NCBI GenBank assembly: GCA_963783095.1
Contig: CAWAMR010000013.1
Location: forward strand, 1 to 64,000
Length of the DNA: 64,000 bases
Reading direction: 5' to 3'
From: CAWAMR01 sp963783095
Lineage (GTDB): Bacteria; Planctomycetota; Planctomycetia; Gemmatales; Gemmataceae
Shown in pieces: positions 1-8,883 of this stretch. The notes beneath the pieces are model-generated. The model did not search any database and had not been told where the DNA came from. It saw only the letters and a program-made list of their open reading frames with translations. Both the position numbers and the translations under genes were made by a program. Positions within the stretch are counted from its first letter, which is position 1; the number at the start of each line of letters is the position of its first letter.

Positions 1-5
1 GGGCT

Positions 6-115
6 AGTGCTTTGTCAATGCTTAATCCTGGGGTTGGCAAGCGTCTATTTGTCCGGCGTTTCGAGCGAATTTCAAAATCGCCAACCCCAAAATTAAGCAT
101 TGACAAAGCACTTGG
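6..115. repeat. Inverted repeat, ~34-nt arms
   Basis: The arms at about 6-39 and 82-115 are reverse complements with two or three mismatches (they share AGTGCTTTGTCAATGCTTAA and GGGGTTGGC) and enclose a spacer of about 42 nt. The layout suits a small non-autonomous element or the end of a larger one. No coding sequence is visible in 1-619. Confidence 0.6.
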
Positions 116-174
116 TCGGGCAAACACTTCCAATCTCCAATTCAGGATTTGAACTCGCGACTTCCATCTGTCTT

Positions 175-232
175 AGGCCGGGCCGCCGTAGGTACCAACG
201 CAGGCTCGAATCCTGCCGGGCGGGACTCCTCA
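175..232 (+). other. tRNA 3'-half-like scar, uncertain
   Basis: A plausible T arm is seen at about 207-225 (stem GCAGG / CCTGC around a CTCGAAT loop), after a long variable-arm-like stretch and a possible TAG anticodon. No matching 5' half exists upstream. It may be an old attachment site, but pairing in the anticodon arm fails, so this is weak. Confidence 0.2.
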
Positions 233-619
233 TGGGACTCACCAAACGGCCTGGAGATCAAATATTGGTGGTTCTCCTACCCACCTAAAGTGATGTCGGC
301 TCGAAATCTGACAAGTAAAATGAGATTATTGCGGCGTAGATTCACGAACAGGGTAATCTTGAACGCGTCCCAAACGCGAAATTCGTGGACGCTTGGGTGA
401 AAGGGACTTTTTCCCATAAAGTTCAAGATTGACTGTCAGTTATTTGGTGGAGGCTTGTAATGGGTTTAGTCAGGAATTATGCAGTGACGCGTTCGATACC
501 AGGCGTCGAGATTCTGGCATTACGCCGACTCTCGATTGTAACGAACAAATTCCCATCGTCGATTGTGTTATTTCGGCGATCGCATTGATCCTCGCCGTAT
601 CGTTCTTGGAGTACTTTCG

Positions 620-1799
620 ATGTTCGCACTGTCAGCATTAGTCGGCATGCATGTTTTGGCATTCTCGTCGGCGACCGATGGCGCACCGAATGGCAAAACT
701 CCCGCACACGCCCTCGTGAATCAAGACGTGATTGGACGATTCAAAGAAAGGGTCTTCGAACATTTGCCCGAGTTCGTGTCGTGCGCCAAAGCGTTGAAAG
801 ACGAAAAACACAGCAGCACGCGCGATTTGGAACTTGCCTCGGATAGATTGCGCGAGTCTGCGCGGCTTTTTCGGAGATGAGTTTGGGAAGGAGTTCTTGG
901 ACAACGTCGAACTGGAATTGTCGTTTGCTGAGATCGCGAACCCTAAAATATCGGCCTCCAAAGTACAAACTCGCCTCGTATTTCCGACCATTTGGCTCCT
1001 CGATTGGAAGAAGTACGACGAATTGATCGTCGAACTCTACCTGGGATACCACGAGGCCAAGAGCTGGGCTGTGCGAAATCGCGTCGCAACCGCCGCAGAG
1101 GCCCGAGTCGACCGGGATGAGCGAATGGAAATTCGCAAAGCCTTTGCTGAATATGTATCTGCAACTGACATCAAAGCCATCGCGGACAAGGTCCCGGAAA
1201 CCAATGGTTTGAATTCGTCGAAATTACCGCAACTCGTTCCGCCAGTTGTAGAGCTGATCGTCACAAAGCACGGCGTAACCACCAAGGGCCAACTCGATCA
1301 AGAAATCGAAATGTTCGGTTCGGCTACCAAAGGCAAACAGCTCGAACTGTCAACTGCAGCTGAACATGATTCCGGCGGCGCGTCACGTGCCAAGGCGGGC
1401 CGCGATTTGATGCGGCTATTCGAAGATCTTGGTACGGTCGGAGCCCTCGTCTGGTTGGCAATGTTTCTCGTCATTTTCTACGCTTCCGCTCGAATCGGGG
1501 TGCATATTGGCAAGTATGCGCGACGCTGGATCGTGGGTTTTTTGGCGGTAGTGCTCGCGGTCGGTTTCGTCGCAGCGGCTTGCGGATTTACCGCGATGTT
1601 CATCGCCGAAAAGACGAAAGGAGAGACTATTCACTGGAATCATTCAGAACCTGCAGCGATGATTATGTTGGGCCTTTGCTGCGGGATCTACACATTTCTC
1701 AAGAATTGGGGATACGACCCGAACGGGAAAAATGTCACTCCGACCAAGTCCAAGGCATCGGCAATCGTTTCACTTCCCAAAAGCGAAATCGCAAAATAA
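620..1799 (+). CDS. Membrane protein of unknown function (one frame change)
   Basis: I do not recognise the family. The ATG at 620 follows a GGAG motif and opens a hydrophobic export or anchor segment, then a soluble region with long charged helices. The frame changes near 860-875: the first frame ends in ...SARLF and the continuation resumes with GFFGDEFGKEF and runs to 1799. Around residues 200-310 there are three hydrophobic stretches (ALVWLAMFLVIFYA, IVGFLAVVLAVGFVAAACGF and MIMLGLCCGIYTFL), so the C-terminal third should lie in the inner membrane, followed by a short charged tail. There is no catalytic motif. It stands alone before the mobile island. Confidence 0.6.
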
Positions 1800-1941
1800 T
1801 GCCTACAACTTTGAGCGCAATCTGGAGAATCAAGCCTTGTTCAAATGTTGATGATAAGTGGGCCGGTCTTAATTTGTACCGATCGAAGAGAGCCCCGAAC
1901 CGTGGAACTCATGATGCCCTCATCGAGTTGACTCCGTTCGA

Positions 1942-1968
1942 AGGCACCGCTCGTCGGAAGCGGTGCCT
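1942..1968 (+). terminator. Hairpin, terminator-like
   Basis: AGGCACCGCT (1942-1951) pairs perfectly with AGCGGTGCCT (1959-1968) around a 7-nt loop. It lies 140 nt after the membrane-protein gene and lacks a clear U-tract. The rest of 1800-2125 shows no gene. Confidence 0.4.
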
Positions 1969-2125
1969 CTGAGGAAGAGCAGATGACTGTTCGAGCCGAT
2001 TAGCAAAGTCAAGAGGCCTGGATCTCGCGGTAGACTGGTGAGTGCGGAAAGGCGATTGAAAAGCCACGAGAATGAGAAAACTTCAGGTTTCCCCGAGGCT
2101 TTCGCATGGTTCGGACTGATTACAA

Positions 2126-2182
2126 CGGAGAGGGCGGGATTCGAACCCGCGGATAGGTTTGACCCCATCGCCGCTTTAGCAA
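2126..2182 (-). other. tRNA-Ser(GCT) 3'-half fragment, att site
   Basis: Read on the minus strand this is the 3' half of a serine tRNA: anticodon loop TTGCTAA, 3' anticodon stem AGCGG, long variable arm, T arm GCGGG-TTCGAAT-CCCGC, acceptor CCTCTCC and discriminator G. The 5' half is absent, and the 5' side of the anticodon stem (CGTCC) does not pair. The break at the anticodon loop, with a tyrosine recombinase stop codon 8 nt away, is what integration into a tRNA gene leaves. By polarity the element lies to the right. Confidence 0.8.
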
Positions 2183-2189
2183 GGACGTG

Positions 2190-3143
2190 TCATGCATGAT
2201 GATTCTCCGCCGCTGGGCGGGCGTACCGCTCGAAGCGCCCGCCCGCCTGTTGCAGCAGTTCGGGGGTCATGGTCAGGTAGACTTGGGTATGTACCAGGCG
2301 GGCATGCCCAAGGTAAACGGAGAGATGATACACCAGACGTTGCACGTCAGCCCCCTGGCGATACCAATCTGTCAGTCGGTGAACCGCGAAGGTATTACGA
2401 AGATCATGAATTCGAGGTTGGTGGCGACCGCCGTCTGAGCGCCGGATGCCGGCATATTCCCGCAGGCGCTCGAAGGCATCCTGCACATTCCAGTGGCGAA
2501 GAGCGGTCCCGCGACGACTTACGAAGAAGGAATTCTCCGTCTTGGCCGCAGGATGCGTGGCGATCCTCCAGCGGGCGTAATCCTTTAGCACTTTGGTCAA
2601 ATCCGGACCAATGGGAACCAACCGAGATTTGAAAAACCTGGTATCACGAATGATGAGAAGGGAATTCGCCAAATCAACGTCTGCAGTCGTAAGACGCAGC
2701 GCCTCGCCGCGGCGCAACCCAGCGCCATAAAGCAGCAGCACGATCGCTCGCAAAGTGGAGGGCTCTATGCGGCTCGGGAAGCGATGATACGATGGAATCG
2801 AATCCAGCAGACGACGGAGTTCCTCGTGTGAATAGATGTAGGGGACAAATAAGGAACGGCACTTGGGCAATTCCGTCGGCAGAGGGACCTTGGTCATGTG
2901 GCCCCGATTGACCGCGAACTGGAAGCAGCCCTTGAGCGCGCCGTACTTGACGTGCCAAGTTTTGCCGATGGTCCCGGCACCAGCCAAGAACTCAGCTACA
3001 GCTTTAGGCCTGATCCGAGTAACAGACGTTCGCAGTCCGATGGCGCGGCAGAAGGACCGAAGGACGTATTCGGTCCTCTTGAACCGAAGACCCATCGTCC
3101 TGCGCAAATCAACATATTGCGTAACCAATTCATTGATGTTCAC
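2190..3143 (-). CDS. Tyrosine recombinase/integrase (second of tandem pair)
   Basis: The 317-aa protein has the usual core-binding N domain and a complete catalytic domain: first Arg in YGAGLRRGEALRL, Lys in RFFKSRLVP, HxxR-type box in RIHDLRNTFAVHRL, LGHARL, and the nucleophile Tyr in VHTQVYLTM. It should cut and rejoin DNA at the att site. Its ATG overlaps the stop codon of the upstream recombinase (ATGA), so the two are co-translated, as in elements that use paired or serial recombinases. Its stop codon lies next to the tRNA-Ser scar, which supports a role in integrating this island. Confidence 0.9.
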   Translation of the reverse strand: MNINELVTQYVDLRRTMGLRFKRTEYVLRSFCRAIGLRTSVTRIRPKAVAEFLAGAGTIGKTWHVKYGALKGCFQFAVNRGHMTKVPLPTELPKCRSLFVPYIYSHEELRRLLDSIPSYHRFPSRIEPSTLRAIVLLLYGAGLRRGEALRLTTADVDLANSLLIIRDTRFFKSRLVPIGPDLTKVLKDYARWRIATHPAAKTENSFFVSRRGTALRHWNVQDAFERLREYAGIRRSDGGRHQPRIHDLRNTFAVHRLTDWYRQGADVQRLVYHLSVYLGHARLVHTQVYLTMTPELLQQAGGRFERYARPAAENHHA

Positions 3144-4396
3144 AGCAACCCCTCCAGATTGAGATCGGCGACCGCGCGTAGTGCCGTTAAGTCGACCTTG
3201 GCATAGATGCGGGTTGTCTCGGGCAACTGGTGTCCGAGGTGATCACCGATCTCTTTCAGCGACAAGCCCTGCGCCAGCAGATGGGTGGCACAAGCGTGTC
3301 GCAGAGCATGCGGGCCGTAGTGAGGCAAAACCATGTCCAGCGCGTAAAGTCGGCGTCGGACGACTCTTCCCAAGCTCTTGGCGCTCAACGGCCGGAACGG
3401 CGGCACCACGGTAAGGAATACCTCTCGCCGATCGGACCGTGGCCGGACTTCTCGCAAGTAGCGGAGGATGGCGTCGCCGACCGAGCGGCACAGTGGATAG
3501 GTGCGCGGCCGCTGGGATTTGCTATGCGGGACGGTCAGCACCTCCCGCTCCCAATCGAAGTCCTTCAGGCACAGGGCTGTGACTTCTCCGGCGCGGAGGC
3601 CGTACACCGCTAACAGCGTCAACAAGGCGCGATCGCGGATGTCCGCAGCCCGGTCCCCTTCACATGCGGCAAGCAGGCGCTTAACGTCGTCCCAAGACGG
3701 CCCAACCGGCAGGCTTTCATGCGTAGAATATCCGCGGAGCCATGATTGCGGCAGCCAATCCGCGCCGACACCAACCGCGTTCTTCCGCAAACCGGAAGAA
3801 CAGACGGATAACCGACGTCCACCTTTGAATCGTCGTCCGCGCATACGCTTCGTCGCGAATTTTTTTGGTCAATAATTTGTCCAGTTGAATGACAGTCAGC
3901 GTTTTGAAGCGGAAATCATTTTGCTTGATCTCCGCCAATAACAGATGAATCAGTCGACCATAGTTCGCCACCGTCTGAGCCGACAATCCTCGCTCTTGCA
4001 CTGAATCAAGAAACATTGTCACATGATCGGCATACGGCTGCCGAACTGCAGCAGTCGGCTGAAACCGCCCGAGAAATGTCAGCCATCGAACGACATGGTT
4101 CGTGAAATAAACTTTCAATAATCGACGGCCTTGCTGCATTTTTGACGATGCGGGCCGCCGATCAACCATCGCTTCGCTTCAGCCTCAATCTGGGCACGCG
4201 TCACGAATTCGGTGGGTCGCTCGGCGATCCGCAGAGCCTTGGCAACAATCAAAGTGTAAAGGGCTATGTCCCGCAGAGTCCTGCGAGTCATCTGTTGCCC
4301 GGCACAGTGATCCAGATAACGGCGACGCTCCTCGGCCAGAGGACCATTGCGGTGACGAGCGAGTACAAATGGTTTGTGGAAGAGTCGGTCAAACAT
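3140..4396 (-). CDS. Tyrosine recombinase/integrase (first of pair, two frame changes)
   Basis: Three overlapping frames make one recombinase of about 415 aa. An N-terminal ~90 aa piece starts at ATG 4396 after a GGAG ribosome site. A core-binding domain (AQTVANYGRLIHLLL, TTIQRWTSVIRLFFRFAEERG) lies between about 4160 and 3730. The catalytic domain then runs to 3140 with Arg in YGLRAGEVTAL, Lys in VPHSKSQRPR, HALRHACATHLL, LGHQLPETTRIYAKV and its Tyr. Frames change near 4140 and 3730. All catalytic residues are present, so the breaks may be sequencing errors. If they are real, only the downstream partner is intact. It is first in a two-gene operon. Confidence 0.8.
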
Positions 4397-4539
4397 GGTC
4401 GCATCTCCATTGATGTAATGGAGAAACCGGAATGTCCGACCGGAATTAACAGTGACTTATGTTGCGAATCGAAGAGAAAACGAGACGAGAATCAGCGGCC
4501 CAAATCGCTCCTGCAACATAAGCAACTCCGCAACATAAT

Positions 4540-4569
4540 ACACGTTATGTGGTTGACCACATAATGTGT
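4540..4569. promoter_or_regulatory. 30-bp palindrome upstream of the recombinase operon
   Basis: ACACGTTATGTGGT (4540-4553) and ACCACATAATGTGT (4556-4569) form a near-perfect palindrome with a 2-nt centre and one mismatch, 144 nt upstream of the recombinase ATG at 4396. It suits an operator for a dimeric regulator or a recombinase accessory site. The function is inferred. Confidence 0.4.
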
Positions 4570-4646
4570 ACATTGCTTCCATCGATTTCTGCCATAGGCA
4601 AATACATCGACTTCGATGCGAACAATGAATCTGTCGCCCCTGTCGA

Positions 4647-5087
4647 TCACCGCATAGGACCAAGGGCAAGGTCCGCCTTCTCATTCGACTCGTAAACCAC
4701 CCGTGTCAATTCATCGAGCAAGTCTTTAGTCAACGGCATCTGGCTCCGCAACCGCCCCTCGCTGCAAAGCCAAACCTCAGCAGCACCCCATGCGTCTTTG
4801 GCGATGGCTGGAATCGTTGCGTCGAACGCAGTCGAGAAGTCGAGGTAGGAAATGAACGCCAGGTTCACGATCCGCCGACAAAATGCCCTGACTTCAGGAA
4901 TCTCAAAAAGCTCGCGTTTGTCATCGTTGAAGCCGCGCACGGTGCAGACGATATGGCTGTAGCTGTCGTCTTCGCGACAAGCCTTCATCTTCCGCATCTG
5001 GTCAAGAATGTCCTCGTTTGTCGCGTCGATGCCCAGTTCCACGAATAAGACGCTGTTCTTCATGGGTGGCCCCCAATCACCTCGCAT
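4647..5087 (-). CDS. Hypothetical protein of the mobile island
   Basis: The 146-aa product is of an unrecognised family. The ATG at 5087 is chosen because GGAGGG lies 6 nt upstream; a second Met eight residues in (MKNSVLFVEL) is possible. The protein looks soluble and mixed alpha/beta, acidic in its first half (ELGIDATNEDILDQMRKMK), with no signal peptide and no known motif. It lies between the recombinases and the PolA-like gene on the same strand, in DNA more AT-rich than the flanks, so it is likely accessory cargo. Confidence 0.6.
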   Translation of the reverse strand: MRGDWGPPMKNSVLFVELGIDATNEDILDQMRKMKACREDDSYSHIVCTVRGFNDDKRELFEIPEVRAFCRRIVNLAFISYLDFSTAFDATIPAIAKDAWGAAEVWLCSEGRLRSQMPLTKDLLDELTRVVYESNEKADLALGPMR

Positions 5088-5227
5088 ATTTAACCCTCCA
5101 TTATTCTACTTGTTGCAGAGTGTAAGTGAGCAGGTCAGTAGGCTGCCAACCGCTCAACACATCAAATAATTGCATATTCTTATTTTAATAATATCATAAT
5201 TGGGTTTTGCGAACATGAAAGTATTTC

Positions 5228-5267
5228 GTCGTCCGACAAAGTTGTCGGACTGTTCTTGTCGGACGAC
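5228..5267. terminator. Inverted repeat GTCGTCCGACAA/TTGTCGGACGAC
   Basis: Perfect 12-nt arms (5228-5239 and 5256-5267) flank another TTGTCGGAC at about 5242-5250. It sits 42 nt after the stop codon of the minus-strand PolA-like gene. It could be a terminator or a protein-binding site, since the same TGTCGGAC core recurs inside that gene. Confidence 0.4.
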
Positions 5268-5308
5268 TTGAGCCGACGGAACAAAACGCCAAGCCATCGT
5301 TCCTTGTT

Positions 5309-7444
5309 CTAGCGGGATACCACAACAGGAAACGGGGCCAATAGTGGAGCCATTGCATCCATCATCGCCGACCGCAACCATCTCCCGGCCTCTTCCGCTT
5401 GATCTGCATCCGCCTCAATGACAATTCCGTCGTCAAGAAATGCGACCGGAAAAGCTCCTGAACACTGGTCACGCCGTTCCGAGAGCAAGCCAATGGCAAG
5501 TTTCAGCCCATCCGCAACACTGCCCTGAACTGGACTGGCGAGTGTGCCTCGGTACTGCTCCCATCGACGCTTATTCCGTTCTTGTTCCGGAAGTTCAGCG
5601 GGTATTGGCTCGAACAATCTTCGTCTGCCCAGAAGGGTTCTTGTTTCCCTGAGAACCGTGCTCGCTGTTCTCCTGTGCCAATCTGCCAATCCATTGAAAG
5701 TTTTGAGGAAATCCGATCGGTAATTTCGGGCCTCGTTATCGCTCAGGTTGATGCCATAACCCGCGTGAGCAAAGCTCTTCAACTCTTGCCAGCTTTGACC
5801 ATAGCACAGGCCGAAATTCATCGCCGCCGCCAACTCGTATTCCTGCTCGGTCGGGTTTGAACAACCAAGAATTGCACAAGCGGTCAGTTTGTGCAGGTCG
5901 TCCCCGCGTAAGTAAGTCGTCTGCATCAGTGCATCCGGAGCGATCTTGGCGAGGAACCGCAAATCGATTTGATTGAAAATGCCTCGAACGAGAACTCGGC
6001 CCGCCGGAGCCACAAAGCACTCTCGGTACGCTCCATCTCGAAGTAGTCTTGGCAGGTTTGGATTGCCGCACGTGATCTGACCGGTTTCAGTCGAACACTG
6101 GTGCCACGTAGGGCGGATTCGGCCATCTGCGTCGATATGGTCCAACCAATCATCGTCGTAGATGGCCGCTCGCCTTGTCAACTCTCGATGGCGACAAAGC
6201 ATCCTGGCTAACGGATGGCCGACCTCCGCCATATCCTCATCGACAGTGCTAGTCGGAGAGATTCCGAGGATGTCAAAAACCTCTTGCACTTGCCGAGGAT
6301 TTGACCAGTCCCATCCCCCGGACAGATTGTTGAGGTTGTCTGGCGAGAGCGAGTTCATTTCTCCTTCCAAGGCATCGAGTTCACAGCTTGTGCAATCTGC
6401 CAATTCTCGCCACGGTTGCGGATCAAACGAAATTCCCTTCACGCTGGCCCAAACGAGGCCGGGTGTCGCTCCGCTTTCCAATCGGAGGACTTCCATCAAT
6501 CCCTCTGCTTTGAGCTTTTTGCTCAGAGTATCGTGGATGGGCAGAAGAACCGCCGTTTCTCTTGCCGCAGACTCCAGCATCGGGGGTGACAGGGGGCCGG
6601 AACAGTCAGCCATCTGATTCGTCGTGCCCAGATCGATGCCAAGTTTTTCTCGAAAAGCGATCTCGGCGAGAGAGTGTCGGACGGCTTTGCCTGCGTGAAG
6701 AAGCTGTGACATCAACATCACGTCGCGCCTCGGACCAGGGGTGAAGCCGAGGCGGGCGAGAAAGCCAAGGCCGACAACGAGGTTGTGACCGATGATCCGA
6801 CAGTTTTTCAGGCGTTCCCACAGCGGACTTGGATCGACCACTTCAACGTCGATCAGATGAGTACACGGGTTGCCGTCCGCCTGGAGAATTGAAAGGCCAA
6901 GCAGACGAATCCGATCTCTGGTCACATTTCGGCCAGTTGCCTGGATGGTGAGGGCTACGATGTCAGCATTGGCAAGGGCACGGTGAACTGCAACAAGATC
7001 GTCTTGTTTGGAGATGAGTTGAAAGGTGTTGTCCGACAACTCTGCATCGTTCGCTGGGAGTTCGCCCGACACGGGGGTGAATCCAGCATCGGGAGAATTG
7101 TCGGACGATTTATCAGTTGCGATGTCGGACGCAGGTTCTGAAGAATGGGATTGGTTGTTCGAGTGGTTGGCTGCCGAACCGATCAGTACAAGCGTTCTTG
7201 GTGGTCCGGGCTGCCATACTGCACGATCCGCTTTCACCAATAAATCTAACCTGCTTTCGGCAGCCTTTGCAGAGGGGTAGCGTTTGCCGTTGCTCCGTTG
7301 AAGTTGCCTAGCTGTCATCCTGCCGCGATTGGAGCTAACTTTCTTGAGGAGGTAACATATTTCTTCGGCTTCTGGCGTTTCGGTTAGCGGAGTGTTCCCC
7401 GATGAGTTGATGGTGGAACATGACGGTGCTTGTTCGTGAGTCAT
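5309..7444 (-). CDS. PolA-family 3'-5' exonuclease/polymerase-like protein with lost catalytic residues
   Basis: The frame is intact (711 aa). ATG 7444 is chosen for its GGAG site 7 nt upstream. Residues ~25-85 resemble a winged-helix segment (RMTARQLQRSNGKRYPSAKAAESRLDLL is split here: RMTARQLQRSN, SAKAAESRLDLL) like those ending DUF3987-type primases. An exonuclease fold follows (~150-300), then a family A polymerase fold (~450-700). The folds are clear but the active sites are not. The exonuclease DxE is TIQ (ALTIQATG), the next Asp is Gly (HNLVVGLGFL), and the last box is ARETAV. Polymerase motif A is RGIFNQIDLR, with Ile in place of the catalytic Asp. Motif B is ELAAAMNFGLCYG, with Ala for Lys. 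Motif C keeps LDDG. It is probably enzymatically dead or repurposed. Confidence 0.85.
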   Translation of the reverse strand: MTHEQAPSCSTINSSGNTPLTETPEAEEICYLLKKVSSNRGRMTARQLQRSNGKRYPSAKAAESRLDLLVKADRAVWQPGPPRTLVLIGSAANHSNNQSHSSEPASDIATDKSSDNSPDAGFTPVSGELPANDAELSDNTFQLISKQDDLVAVHRALANADIVALTIQATGRNVTRDRIRLLGLSILQADGNPCTHLIDVEVVDPSPLWERLKNCRIIGHNLVVGLGFLARLGFTPGPRRDVMLMSQLLHAGKAVRHSLAEIAFREKLGIDLGTTNQMADCSGPLSPPMLESAARETAVLLPIHDTLSKKLKAEGLMEVLRLESGATPGLVWASVKGISFDPQPWRELADCTSCELDALEGEMNSLSPDNLNNLSGGWDWSNPRQVQEVFDILGISPTSTVDEDMAEVGHPLARMLCRHRELTRRAAIYDDDWLDHIDADGRIRPTWHQCSTETGQITCGNPNLPRLLRDGAYRECFVAPAGRVLVRGIFNQIDLRFLAKIAPDALMQTTYLRGDDLHKLTACAILGCSNPTEQEYELAAAMNFGLCYGQSWQELKSFAHAGYGINLSDNEARNYRSDFLKTFNGLADWHRRTASTVLRETRTLLGRRRLFEPIPAELPEQERNKRRWEQYRGTLASPVQGSVADGLKLAIGLLSERRDQCSGAFPVAFLDDGIVIEADADQAEEAGRWLRSAMMDAMAPLLAPFPVVVSR

Positions 7445-7632
7445 AAGTTCACTCCAAATTGTCGTGTCGATCCTTCTGTTTACTCTCGATCGACAATGTG
7501 TCCCGGTTTTCAGTCCCGGTTTCCACACCTGTTGCTGAGAATCGGGACACCAGAATGTGACAAAAACGCGGCAAAATCAAGCATTTGTCCCATATGTCCC
7601 GGTTGTCACTGTTTTTGAAGGACGGAAGGGAA

Positions 7633-7935
7633 TCATTGCCGACCCCCTTTCTTTCCATGCGAAACTTGTACAAAATCCAGCAGGGCAATCATCGCCCGGC
7701 GGATCGCTTCTGGAAGATTGGACCAAGCATCAATAATGGACTGAAGGTCCGGATGACAAGAAGAAGCTGACGACGATAAAAGTGGACTTTTCCCTACAAC
7801 GGTGGGGTGAAGTTTCAGAATTGTCGAGTTTTCTGCTGCTTTTTGCTGAATCTCGTCCGGATTCAAAATCCGGTATTCGCAAGAATGTGTGGGTTCAAGT
7901 CCCACCTCCGGTATCTTGATCTGGTAAGGACTCAC
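7633..7935 (-). CDS. Small ORF at the island's right edge, doubtful
   Basis: This 100-aa frame reads antisense through the tRNA-Leu scar for its first ~30 residues, so that part is not real protein. Its C-terminal half (DLQSIIDAWSNLPEAIRRAM) resembles the short helical tail I associate with integrases or integrase-linked small proteins in planctomycetes. It may be the remnant of such a gene cut at the att site. The true start cannot be fixed. Confidence 0.3.
   Translation of the reverse strand: MSPYQIKIPEVGLEPTHSCEYRILNPDEIQQKAAENSTILKLHPTVVGKSPLLSSSASSCHPDLQSIIDAWSNLPEAIRRAMIALLDFVQVSHGKKGGRQ
7857..7913 (+). other. tRNA-Leu(CAA) 3'-half fragment, att site
   Basis: A complete anticodon arm (CCGGA-TTCAAAA-TCCGG, anticodon CAA), a long variable arm, T arm GTGGG-TTCAAGT-CCCAC, acceptor CTCCGGT and discriminator A are present. 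No D arm or 5' acceptor strand exists upstream. This is a 3' duplicate left by integration, with the element lying to its left. Together with the tRNA-Ser scar at 2126-2182 it brackets the island, although the two ends come from different tRNA genes. Confidence 0.8.
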
Positions 7936-7952
7936 CTTTGATTTAGAACATC

Positions 7953-8624
7953 ATGCAGTTTCCTACAGCGCTAATTACTGGATCCTGGCGGTGCGGCAGC
8001 ACGGTTCTGAATCGATCTCTCATGCAGCACCCCGGCATTTTCGGTTGGATCGAAGAGACGAATTTTTGCAACTTGCATGCGCCCCCTCAAGGATGGAAAG
8101 AGGGCCAATGGGTTCTCATGAAAAAACCGGACTTCGCGCTGATAATTTCAGAGGTCGTGCGGAAATGCAAGCCGACGCGAGTGATCTTGCTGACGCGAAA
8201 CCCGTACGCGATATGCCGCTCGCTGCTTGAGCCGCTTTTTGCTTCAGCTCACGCAGGTGGAACCGTCGAAAAGGCCTGCAAACACATCTTGGCCCATTAC
8301 AGACCGTTGCTGGCGCAGGAGGCCACGACCCCAAAACTCTTCTTCCGAGCGCGATACGAAGACTTTGTGAAGAACCCGCGCCGCCGAATGACCGAGCTAC
8401 TCGCAGAAGTGTTTGGATTGCCGTTCGATGAACATTGCCTCGTTTGGGAAAAGCAGCGCGTCCGCCTCGGATTCGGAGACCCAAAGATTTCCGATACGAT
8501 CGGCTGGGAAGACAGCGGTGTCGATGCCTGGCGGGCCAGTCTTCAGCGCGACCAAAAGGAATACGTCCGGACGACCTGCCTCGATGTTTTCCGGGCGATG
8601 AACTACGATCCGAGTGACGACTGA
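7953..8624 (+). CDS. Sulfotransferase family protein
   Basis: The 223-aa protein would transfer sulfate from PAPS to an unidentified acceptor. The N-terminal GSWRCGSTVLNRSLM (residues ~9-23) is the 5'-phosphosulfate-binding loop. VILLTRNPYAICRSLL (~78-93) is the 3'-phosphate-binding segment with its Arg and Ser. A YEDFVKNP motif (~136) is also typical. The size suits a compact cytoplasmic enzyme; no signal peptide or membrane segment is seen. It begins 40 nt after the tRNA-Leu scar, so it is the first chromosomal gene beyond the island, and stands alone. Confidence 0.85.
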   Translation: MQFPTALITGSWRCGSTVLNRSLMQHPGIFGWIEETNFCNLHAPPQGWKEGQWVLMKKPDFALIISEVVRKCKPTRVILLTRNPYAICRSLLEPLFASAHAGGTVEKACKHILAHYRPLLAQEATTPKLFFRARYEDFVKNPRRRMTELLAEVFGLPFDEHCLVWEKQRVRLGFGDPKISDTIGWEDSGVDAWRASLQRDQKEYVRTTCLDVFRAMNYDPSDD

Positions 8625-8697
8625 TTCGAGTCTTTGAGAGTCGAAAAGAGGGGCCGTAGCCGTGGCTGGAAACCGCCGCTACCAGGCTGGACAGATC

Positions 8698-8755
8698 GTA
8701 GCGGCGGCATCCTGCCGTCGTCTGCAAACTCTCGGCGGCAGGATGCCGCCGCTAC
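8698..8755. repeat. GC-rich hairpin repeat
   Basis: Perfect 20-nt arms GTAGCGGCGGCATCCTGCCG (8698-8717) and its complement (8736-8755) enclose an 18-nt loop. A related hairpin with the same GTAGCGGCGGC start lies at 54322-54379, so this is a dispersed family. It lies between convergent-spaced + genes and may end sulfotransferase transcription. Confidence 0.7.
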
Positions 8756-8883
8756 GCCCCCCCAGAGAGTGTGGTTACACCCGAAAAGAGGCAGACGGTC
8801 TATTGGGCTTGTTTTTTCCACCCATTCCTCCTAATGTCTGCACCCATTCGTCCTTTCCCGGTTTTCAACGCAAGGATGCGTGA

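Noticed and set aside
120..160. A second tRNA T arm on the minus strand (AGTTCAAATCCT)
   Set aside because: The flanking stem bases do not pair and no acceptor or anticodon arm is present.
3140..4396. Three separate recombinases (a trio element)
   Set aside because: The upstream frames are an N-terminal piece, a core-binding domain and a catalytic domain in order; only one catalytic set exists in this span, so it is one gene with two frame changes.
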